DNA of 64,000 bases from an uncultured Flavobacterium sp. (GTDB lineage: Bacteria > Bacteroidota > Bacteroidia > Flavobacteriales > Flavobacteriaceae), in NCBI RefSeq assembly GCF_951805225.1, contig NZ_OX638201.1, forward strand, positions 1,798,001 to 1,862,000, read 5' to 3'. Shown here one piece after another: positions 54,908-61,708 of this stretch. Below the pieces are notes generated by a model, which saw only the letters and a program-made list of their open reading frames with translations, was not told the origin of the DNA and did not search any database. Position 1 is the first letter of the stretch. The number at the start of each line of letters is the position of its first letter. Both the position numbers and the translations under genes were made by a program.

Positions 54908-55294
54908 ATGAATACTCACATTGACAAAATACCCGATAATAAAAGCCAATCTGTAGCAAATGCTGTTGCACAGAGAAAAGATAATGGCAAGAATTCAGTA
55001 ATTGTGGATAACCGTCCAACATCTGTTTTGCAAAGAAAAATAGGAGACGCAACATCTGATAATAAAAATGTGGTACAACTAGCAGATCATCGTAAAAAAG
55101 CTTCAGGCACGGGGATGGCAAGAAAAGACCCAGGTCATGGAAATGTAGAAAGTAAACAGCATGCAGCCGCTCGAGCAGAAAAAGACGGAAAAAGAGAAGC
55201 CAAAAGGGCTGAAGATAGAAAGCATTTTCAAGAACAAAGAGCAGCAAAAGCGGCAGCAAAAGCTATTAAAAAGGCACCAAAAGGTGGTAGATAA
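54908..55294 (+). CDS. Small basic protein with the shared cargo tag, no DUF4157
   Basis: This 128-residue protein has the tag-like segment VIVDNRPTSVLQRK (31-44), preceded by an N-terminus like that of other cargo (DNKSQSVANAV, compare the AKTQSVANSL of the gene at 55487). A second weaker copy follows (NVVQLADHRKK). The rest is highly basic and Ala-rich (AAKAAAKAIKKAPKGGR), so it may bind nucleic acid or acidic surfaces. No toxin domain is recognised. It could be a small effector, a chaperone-like adaptor, or a decayed gene retaining only the delivery part. Confidence 0.6.
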   Translation: MNTHIDKIPDNKSQSVANAVAQRKDNGKNSVIVDNRPTSVLQRKIGDATSDNKNVVQLADHRKKASGTGMARKDPGHGNVESKQHAAARAEKDGKREAKRAEDRKHFQEQRAAKAAAKAIKKAPKGGR

Positions 55295-55486
55295 GAAATT
55301 TGATAAAAAAAATTAAGTGTTAACACTAGCTTTTTAGACACCTAAGTAGTAAGCGACTTCATTTTTAAAAGAAAATTAGAATAAACCTAAAAATGATGAA
55401 GACTTATATAGGCAAAAACACAAGAACAAAAAAAAGCTAATTCGCAGATTTAATAACGGGTTCCTAATATTCTAATAAAATACTAG

Positions 55487-56533
55487 ATGGAAAATAGTTA
55501 TGAAAAAGCCAAAACGCAATCTGTTGCGAATAGTCTGAATGAAAAACCCATTCAGAACAAAGCAATTACTTTACAAGACAATCGCCCTGCTTCTCTCTTA
55601 CAAAGAAAAGTAAACAATACTGGCTTACCTGAAAATCTAAAATCAGGAATCGAAAATCTTTCCGGTCATTCTATGGATGATGTAAAGGTTCATTACAACT
55701 CTAATAAACCTGCACAGCTTAATGCTCACGCCTATGCGCAGGGAACTAATATTCATATCGCGTCCGGACAGGAAAAACATTTGCCTCATGAAGCCTGGCA
55801 TGTTGTACAACAAAAACAAGGCAGAGTAAAACCTACTTTGCAAATGAAGGGGAAAGTAAATGTGAATGATGATAAAGGTTTGGAAAATGAAGCTGATGTT
55901 ATGGGTGCTAAAGCTTTGCAAATGAAATCAAAACCGCAATCTGCAATGGTTTCTCCTAGTAATAAATCAGTGCAAAATACTTCGACAGCGCAACTGGTAA
56001 GCGCAAGTAATAAAGAAGGCACGGTGCTAGAGGTTGTTTATTCTGAGGGAAAAGTTTCATTAACGTCAAACGAAAAAGAAATAGGTTTTGTGAATTATAC
56101 TTCTATAGGTATGGGAGTTGTTTCGCAAGATTACATAAAAGTTGAACCTGGTTTTGCTCGACAAGGAATTTCATATTTATTAACCTATCTCGCAGCTACA
56201 CAACGTGGACATTCGATTATGTATTTGGGTGGAGGTTCTTTAAGTGAGAGTGGTGCATTAGTTGCAAAAAAATTCGGCTTTAAAAATTATGAGCCTAAAA
56301 AAGCTGAAGAAGGTGGTTTCTGGTCTTGTTTTACCAGTTGTTTTGGCAGTAAAAAAACTGGCGACAGCGCTCCATTGCTTCCAAAAGGAAATCTTGCTTT
56401 ACTCGACTATGCTTACAAGACGCAAGAAGATCAGGCTGGAGGAAAAATACCACCTATTAAGTGGATAGAAATAGAAACACTTATAGCGGAAGCAGCAGGA
56501 AAGGTTAAGCAATATGGCTGGATAATTAGTTAA
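55487..56533 (+). CDS. DUF4157 eCIS cargo with C-terminal GNAT-acetyltransferase-like domain
   Basis: Tag: LQDNRPASLLQRK (29-41). DUF4157 follows directly (~42-145; HEAWH 101-105). The C-terminus (~175-348) contains a GNAT-type motif A: DYIKVEPGFARQGISYLLTY (215-234), with the RQGIS loop that would hold acetyl-CoA, and a GALVAKKFGFKNYE segment typical of GNAT motif B. A Cys-rich insertion (FWSCFTSCFGSKK) is unusual. GNAT toxins acetylate tRNA or proteins; whether this one does is unknown. It is the second of three DUF4157 copies and nearly identical in that part to its neighbours. Confidence 0.7.
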   Translation: MENSYEKAKTQSVANSLNEKPIQNKAITLQDNRPASLLQRKVNNTGLPENLKSGIENLSGHSMDDVKVHYNSNKPAQLNAHAYAQGTNIHIASGQEKHLPHEAWHVVQQKQGRVKPTLQMKGKVNVNDDKGLENEADVMGAKALQMKSKPQSAMVSPSNKSVQNTSTAQLVSASNKEGTVLEVVYSEGKVSLTSNEKEIGFVNYTSIGMGVVSQDYIKVEPGFARQGISYLLTYLAATQRGHSIMYLGGGSLSESGALVAKKFGFKNYEPKKAEEGGFWSCFTSCFGSKKTGDSAPLLPKGNLALLDYAYKTQEDQAGGKIPPIKWIEIETLIAEAAGKVKQYGWIIS

Positions 56534-56721
56534 AATGTTTTAAAAAGAGAAAACAATTATTATGTGCGTATCTGCAAATAAATCTGAAAAATTTAATTCC
56601 GGCATTAATTCAACTGAGACTGCGTAGCGTGTTTGATATCTGGAATCTTACAATATGAGACATAAATAAAGAATTTTTAAATAATAAATAATTTATTCAT
56701 TAACCATTAAAATCAACCATT

Positions 56722-57843
56722 ATGAACAAAAATTTCAACGGAATGTGCTACGCACCTTATCCTCACGGATATGATCCATCAACTGCAAATGATACTTTAA
56801 TCTTCTATGGAAGTGATGTTGCTTATGATTGTATGACTCCTATGTGGGGAAAAGAATATACTTCTAAAGCCGGAAGTCATTGTGATCTTAACGGACCAAA
56901 TAAAGCCAGAAATGATATTCAGACATTGGCTAATATGGGAGTTACTCTTATTAGATTATACGATTGGGATCCACGAAATAATCATTTGAAGTTTCTGGAT
57001 TATTGCAATTCATTTAATATAAAAGTTCTGGTATCTGTTTCTTGTTATTTTGTAAAGCCGGGTGATGATAACGGACTAAAGGATCGAGATATACAAATTC
57101 CTAAATTGATTGATTCTTTTTCTAATAGTCAAAAAACAGATTACCACAGTGCTGTTGCAGGAATTGTTATTGGAAATGAACCTGCCAGAAATGGTTATAA
57201 TGCGCAACACTGTATCGATTTTACAACTTCCTGGGCTGATATTGAAGCATCAAAATATCCAAATTATAGAGAAGTACTAATTGGACATCCTGTTGATTTT
57301 GCAACATATGGGGCTAAGTATCCTTGCTTTGGTTTTTGGGATCCTTTGTTTGCGGTTTTGGATAAAAAAACAACTAAGAACTTAAACAAACGTTTGTTTC
57401 TGGCTCCACAAACTTATAATGATCGCGAGTATCTATTTCAAAATGCCGAAGCATCCGGAAAAGGATACGTTGATATCGCATACGAAAAATATCAAAAGCC
57501 AATTATATTTACAGAAATCGGAAATAACAGATTGCTTTCAAATTATCAAGAAGTTGTAGACGGACAATTGGCCGGAAGTATTGAGTATGCTGCTAAAAAC
57601 CCTAATAAACTATTAGGTATCTGCTTCTTTCAATTTGCTGACAAAGTCTGGATTCCCGGAACTACAGAAGGTTCACACGGTACACGTAGTCAAGGTAACG
57701 ACATATTGTGTACAATTAACTACGTCAATGGAGATTTTACACATTGGGATAAAGAAGGTATTAAGAATGTTCCTTTGACGGTAAACGCTTTAATCCCAAC
57801 TCCATTAAATGATATTGTTGTTAAAAATTATAAAAAGGTTTAA
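56722..57843 (+). CDS. GH17/GH72-like TIM-barrel glucanase without signal peptide or tag
   Basis: This 373-residue protein is a (beta/alpha)8 glycosidase-like fold: MCYAPYPHGYDPS at the start, NMGVTLIRLYDWDPRNNH, the acid/base Glu in IVIGNEPARNGY and the nucleophile Glu in PIIFTEIGNNR. The pattern resembles beta-1,3-glucan enzymes of GH17 and GH72 (Gas1-like) rather than bacterial GH5. It has no Sec signal and no DNR/QRK tag. It is embedded among tagged cargo genes, so delivery by the injection system to glucan-containing (for example fungal or oomycete) targets is a reasonable hypothesis. The exact family needs a profile search. Confidence 0.65.
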   Translation: MNKNFNGMCYAPYPHGYDPSTANDTLIFYGSDVAYDCMTPMWGKEYTSKAGSHCDLNGPNKARNDIQTLANMGVTLIRLYDWDPRNNHLKFLDYCNSFNIKVLVSVSCYFVKPGDDNGLKDRDIQIPKLIDSFSNSQKTDYHSAVAGIVIGNEPARNGYNAQHCIDFTTSWADIEASKYPNYREVLIGHPVDFATYGAKYPCFGFWDPLFAVLDKKTTKNLNKRLFLAPQTYNDREYLFQNAEASGKGYVDIAYEKYQKPIIFTEIGNNRLLSNYQEVVDGQLAGSIEYAAKNPNKLLGICFFQFADKVWIPGTTEGSHGTRSQGNDILCTINYVNGDFTHWDKEGIKNVPLTVNALIPTPLNDIVVKNYKKV

Positions 57844-57905
57844 GCTGTTTTATAATTCAAAACTGAATCATAGCCTATAAAAAGTAGATTCCTAAAACCA
57901 ACAAA

Positions 57906-59390
57906 ATGGAACAACGTCAGGAAAGAATACATGAAAACAAAACACAGACTAGCGCAGCTAATGTGAATACTAATGCTATTCAGTTAAAGGATAACAGAGA
58001 ATCAAATGCCGTGCAAAAAAAACTTTCTGAAAAAGCAATTGGTCAGGAATCTACTTTTAAACCCATTCAAAAAAAAGCAAATAATACGGGTTTACCCAAC
58101 CATCTGAAATCGGGAATAGAAAATCTTTCGGGACATTCTATGGATGATGTAAAGGTACATTATAACTCAAACAAACCTCAACAACTTAATGCGCATGCTT
58201 ATGCTCAAGGTACAGATATTCATTTAGCATCGGGACAAGAAAAACATTTGCCTCATGAAGCCTGGCATGTTGTGCAGCAAAAACAAGGCAGAGTAAAACC
58301 TACTTTGCAAATGAAGGAGAATGTAAACGAAAATACATCTTCTGAAACTATTCAAAGAATGACGATTTCGACTAAACCCGGTTCTATGGAAATGTTGGGA
58401 GATGATAAAAAAACTATCGAAACGTTCAATACTCTTGTAAATATAATACAACATACTCTTCAGCCTGTTTTTCCAAATGATTCCATCGAAATAGAAATCA
58501 CTAATAAAGGAGAAATGACTCCTGCATGGAATCATCATAAAGGAACAAAGTTTCATCCTGGTAAAAAAGGAAATATTGGTGTTCAATTAAATAAATGGTA
58601 TTTGGAAAAAGTTTCAATAGGAAATTTAATCGGGATGTTTATCCATGAAATTGGTGTGCACACTTTTGCAGATAACCTTATGGGAAAAGAAATGCTAGAC
58701 GATGGAGGTTGGGAAGCTGATAATCAAAGTGATGCAATTAGTGAACTTGACGATGAAAACAAGGATCATCATAATGATATTAAGGGCAAAATAGCAAAAT
58801 ATCCAAATGAAATTGAATCAGGAAAGAAAAAAGGCAGATCAAGACAACGTGATCACGTAAATCTGGCAAAAAGCCTCGCAGGCGGAAATAGTACAAGATA
58901 TAATGTTTATAAAAACTTATATCTAAATACAGGCGATTCTATAGCAAGTAAACTAGAAGGCGAAAAAAGAGATCAGGCATTAAAAGATTTAACCTTTTCA
59001 TTTTTATTCGATTTAGGAAGAATCGCAGCCACAGATGATGGTAATCCTGTATCTATTTTTACAAATACAGATGCGATTGGGCAGTTAATGATTATTTACC
59101 GTAACAATATTGTAAAAGAAAATGAAAACAGATATAAATGGTTGAAAGAAGCTTCCGCTAATATCAAAACAGGCAAATGGCCTTTACGTGCCTATTTAGT
59201 TGGTCAAGTTGCGACATTGGCAGCATCTTCTAATCCTCTTGCTAAAAAAGCTCGTCGATCTGCTGTTGGAGGAATAATTGCTGGTGGTGTTGCGATTGCA
59301 GCCGGAGCAGCTGCTGCTCCAGCAATAGCAACGGGTATTGCAGTTGGAGTCGGACTTCATTTTTTACAAAAACTGTTTGGGGTCCAATAA
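57906..59390 (+). CDS. DUF4157 eCIS cargo with HEIGVH motif and C-terminal membrane segment
   Basis: Tag: IQLKDNRESNAVQKK (25-39). DUF4157 ~60-136 with HEAWH 117-121. The middle (~150-440) contains GMFIHEIGVHTFADNLMG; HEIGVH (247-252) is HExxxH, one residue longer than the zincin HExxH, so a protease is not certain. The C-terminus (~452-485) is a long Gly/Ala hydrophobic stretch (GGIIAGGVAIAAGAAAAP, ATGIAVGVGLHFLQ), likely membrane-inserting. It is the largest cargo here and the third DUF4157 copy. It may act at host membranes. Function is unrecognised. Confidence 0.7.
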   Translation: MEQRQERIHENKTQTSAANVNTNAIQLKDNRESNAVQKKLSEKAIGQESTFKPIQKKANNTGLPNHLKSGIENLSGHSMDDVKVHYNSNKPQQLNAHAYAQGTDIHLASGQEKHLPHEAWHVVQQKQGRVKPTLQMKENVNENTSSETIQRMTISTKPGSMEMLGDDKKTIETFNTLVNIIQHTLQPVFPNDSIEIEITNKGEMTPAWNHHKGTKFHPGKKGNIGVQLNKWYLEKVSIGNLIGMFIHEIGVHTFADNLMGKEMLDDGGWEADNQSDAISELDDENKDHHNDIKGKIAKYPNEIESGKKKGRSRQRDHVNLAKSLAGGNSTRYNVYKNLYLNTGDSIASKLEGEKRDQALKDLTFSFLFDLGRIAATDDGNPVSIFTNTDAIGQLMIIYRNNIVKENENRYKWLKEASANIKTGKWPLRAYLVGQVATLAASSNPLAKKARRSAVGGIIAGGVAIAAGAAAAPAIATGIAVGVGLHFLQKLFGVQ

Positions 59391-59613
59391 AATTGGATTA
59401 AAAAATTAAAATAAAATAAGAATAAACTTAGAAAAATCTGTTTTTCTGATAGTTATGTCATATTTATTTTATAAATTTATTATCTCAAATCGAAAAAGCA
59501 TACTTCAGTATAAGCCTACAAAGATATTCCTTATTACAACTTTCAATAAAGTCTCTGTGTTTTGATTGACAAAAATTAAGCTTCTTCAGCAATAATCAAT
59601 CAAAATTACTGTG

Positions 59614-59698
59614 ACACAAAAAAGCGATTTTATGACACGAAAAAACTGTTCTGTGTCATATTATCCAGATTTTATGCGTCGGATATTTAATTTTAAAA
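59614..59698 (+). promoter_or_regulatory. Upstream element shared with the eCIS regulator gene (copy B)
   Basis: A perfect inverted pair TATGACAC (59631-59638) and GTGTCATA (59653-59660) is separated by 14 nt (GAAAAAACTGTTCT), followed by CATATT, 19 nt and GATATTTAATTTTAAAA, exactly as at 25981-26062. It stands 226 nt before the tail-collar gene and 14 nt before a 27-codon ORF. The remainder of the 533-bp gap 59391-59923 has a hairpin at 59786-59807 (aaacaggt/acctgttt) and no other clear feature. Confidence 0.65.
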
Positions 59699-59711
59699 AC
59701 TGAAAAGAGAA

Positions 59712-59795
59712 ATGATAGCGCCGGAAAGTTTCAAAGTAGAGTTACTTCGTAAGAAGAATCCTAAATCAGCAGAAAGTTCTTTTAAAAACAGGTAA
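59712..59795 (+). CDS. Possible 27-codon leader ORF before the tail-collar gene
   Basis: ATG at 59712 opens MIAPESFKVELLRKKNPKSA..., ending TAA 59793-59795. It starts 14 nt after the shared upstream element, and its stop lies within an 8-bp hairpin (59786-59807) that has no U-tract. A leader peptide or simple chance is possible; no homologue is known to me. Confidence 0.25.
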   Translation: MIAPESFKVELLRKKNPKSAESSFKNR

Positions 59796-59923
59796 AAACA
59801 CCTGTTTCTAAGAGAGTTATATAAAGTAATTTAGCATTTCATTAACAAAAATATATTTCAATTTAAAACTTGAAATGATTAACAAATCTAATATTAACAC
59901 TAACCAATTAAACAAAAAAAATT

Positions 59924-60502
59924 ATGGACGTATTTTTAGGAACAATTCTAGCATTTGGATTTAACTTTAACCCTAGAGGTTGGCAATTATGTTATGGGCA
60001 ACTAGTTCCCATATCACAATACAATGCACTCTTTGCACTACTAGGAACAACTTATGGAGGCAATGGGACATCTACATTTGCTTTGCCTGATTTAAGAGGT
60101 AGATCTCTTGTAGGTCAAGGACAAGGAAATGGCTTAGCTAATGTCGTGATGGGACAAATAAGTGGTACTGAAACCATTACGCTTACAGCAAACAATATGC
60201 CTATACATGGTCATCCTCTTGTTGCGGCTACGTCTCCTATTGCTGTGGCTGTCAGTGCAATAAGCTTAAAACCAATCAGCAATGATCCTGATGGCGGTAA
60301 TAATAATTTTGCTGCTGGCGGAACTACTCCAAATATCTATAGTGAACCTGGAGGAACAAGTAATGCAGTTGGTGGTGTAACTGCAACAATTAGCGGTGCT
60401 ACAGGTGTTGCTGGAGGTAGCCAACCATTTGCCTCAAGAAATCCATACTTAGGTATAAACTTTTGTATCGCTATGGAAGGAATTTTCCCAAGTAGAAACT
60501 AA
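59924..60502 (+). CDS. Phage tail-collar domain protein (microcystin-dependent protein/MdpB-like)
   Basis: This 192-residue protein is a typical short tail-collar protein: FLGTILAFGFNFNPRGWQLC, YGQLVPISQYNALFALLGT, TYGGNGTSTFALPDLRGRS, and the C-terminal PYLGINFCIAMEGIFPSRN. Such proteins occur in phage tail fibres and, in Bacteroidota, as secreted proteins in tandem. Here it follows the eCIS cargo island and has a control element in common with the eCIS regulator, so it may be a fibre-tip or receptor-binding part of the particle. A terminator follows at once. Confidence 0.82.
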   Translation: MDVFLGTILAFGFNFNPRGWQLCYGQLVPISQYNALFALLGTTYGGNGTSTFALPDLRGRSLVGQGQGNGLANVVMGQISGTETITLTANNMPIHGHPLVAATSPIAVAVSAISLKPISNDPDGGNNNFAAGGTTPNIYSEPGGTSNAVGGVTATISGATGVAGGSQPFASRNPYLGINFCIAMEGIFPSRN

Positions 60503-60516
60503 TACAATTAAAATGA

Positions 60517-60545
60517 AACAGAGGCAATCATGCCTCTGTTTTTTT
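60517..60545 (+). terminator. Rho-independent terminator after the tail-collar gene
   Basis: A 10-bp stem (aacagaggca / tgcctctgtt) with loop atca is followed by a T-run. It lies 14 nt after the stop at 60502, making the tail-collar gene a transcription end point. Confidence 0.9.
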
Positions 60546-60556
60546 AATCTCATTTT

Positions 60557-61693
60557 ATGGAAGATATTATTAAAATAGGAATTCTAATTCCAAAATCACA
60601 ACAATACCCTACCCTGGACAAAGATTTTATGAGAGGATTAAAACTTAATAATCTCAATGTGAAGTTTTTTGTGGAAAGTATTGGTATTGGTGCTGATGAA
60701 AAAATGATAATTGATAAAATACAAAAATTAAATTTTCAAGAGGATATATCTATTATTGTTGGTTTTTTTGGGCATTATAACATGACTGAAGTTTATAACT
60801 ATGCCTCCAAAAACGATATACTATTGCTTGCTGCAGATACCGGAGCAACTATGCCTTATGAAACATCTCCTTATAAAGGTGTTTATATAAATTCTTTTGG
60901 ATTAACGGAATCCTGTTATCATTTAGGAACTTATTTAATCGCCAAAAACTATCAAAAAGTCGTAACCTCAACTTCATTTTATGATTCGGGTTATGGTATG
61001 CTGGCGGCAATTGAATATGCTTTTAAAGAAAATCCAATTTTTTCAGGCCACTACATCACTCCTTTTGTGCCCAGAGAAGATGAATCTGAATACATGGGAC
61101 AGTTTATTAATTCGTATGAACCTGATGCTGTTTTTGCTTTCTACAGTGGTTTGTATGCAAAAGAAAATGCTGATTTTGTAAGTCAAAATAAAATCACTAA
61201 AAAGTATCCGTTTTATGTTACTCCGTTTTTTATCAATGATAAAATTATTGAAGATTATAAAAATGAACCGCACGATCTTTATGTAGTGAGTTCATGGATG
61301 CAAAATGATAGTGATAACAGCAATTTTACTGAGGATTATAAAAATAAATACTCAGAGGTCCCAACAGTCTTTTCTATTTTGGGATATGAAAATGGACTTA
61401 TATTAGAAAACCTTCTTCTAAATGCAGAAAACAATCTTAATACAAGTTCTTTAATTAACCTGATTAGCAAATTGAATATTACTGGACCAAGAGGCAATAT
61501 TAAATTTGATAAGGACACTAACAGAACAATATTTAATCATTATATGTATAAATTAAATTTTGATTCTTCTAACGATATAAGCTTTAATAAAATTGAAACA
61601 TTTGTAAATGACGGGCAATTTACCAGAGCTTTTAATTCATTTACTAAGCCCGATTATGTAGGCGGATGGCAAAATGCCTATTTATGTCATTAA
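60557..61693 (+). CDS. Type-1 periplasmic-binding-fold protein without signal peptide
   Basis: This 378-residue protein resembles leucine/amide-binding ABC receptors (PBP type 1): IKIGILIPKSQQYPTLDKDF, IIVGFFGHYNMTEVYNYASK, LGTYLIAKNYQKVVTSTSF, and YSEVPTVFSILGYENGLILE, all in family order. However, it starts MEDIIKIGILIP, directly at the first strand, with no signal peptide, and no permease or ATPase genes are adjacent. It may therefore be a cytoplasmic sensor or scaffold, or leave the cell by another route. The ligand is unknown. It starts just after a terminator and is followed by the SprB-repeat gene after 15 bp. Confidence 0.7.
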   Translation: MEDIIKIGILIPKSQQYPTLDKDFMRGLKLNNLNVKFFVESIGIGADEKMIIDKIQKLNFQEDISIIVGFFGHYNMTEVYNYASKNDILLLAADTGATMPYETSPYKGVYINSFGLTESCYHLGTYLIAKNYQKVVTSTSFYDSGYGMLAAIEYAFKENPIFSGHYITPFVPREDESEYMGQFINSYEPDAVFAFYSGLYAKENADFVSQNKITKKYPFYVTPFFINDKIIEDYKNEPHDLYVVSSWMQNDSDNSNFTEDYKNKYSEVPTVFSILGYENGLILENLLLNAENNLNTSSLINLISKLNITGPRGNIKFDKDTNRTIFNHYMYKLNFDSSNDISFNKIETFVNDGQFTRAFNSFTKPDYVGGWQNAYLCH

Positions 61694-61708
61694 ACTAAAC
61701 TGTATGTT

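Noticed and set aside
56562..56627. 21-codon ORF before the glucanase-like gene
   Set aside because: It is too short, without recognisable sequence or start context; treated as chance in the 188-bp gap.
58650..58670. HEIGVH as a zinc-protease HExxH motif
   Set aside because: The second His is one residue too far, so it is HExxxH; the standard helix geometry would not hold.
26971..59923. Whole region as an intact prophage
   Set aside because: Capsid, portal, terminase, integrase and replication genes are absent; the tail-like genes are of eCIS type.
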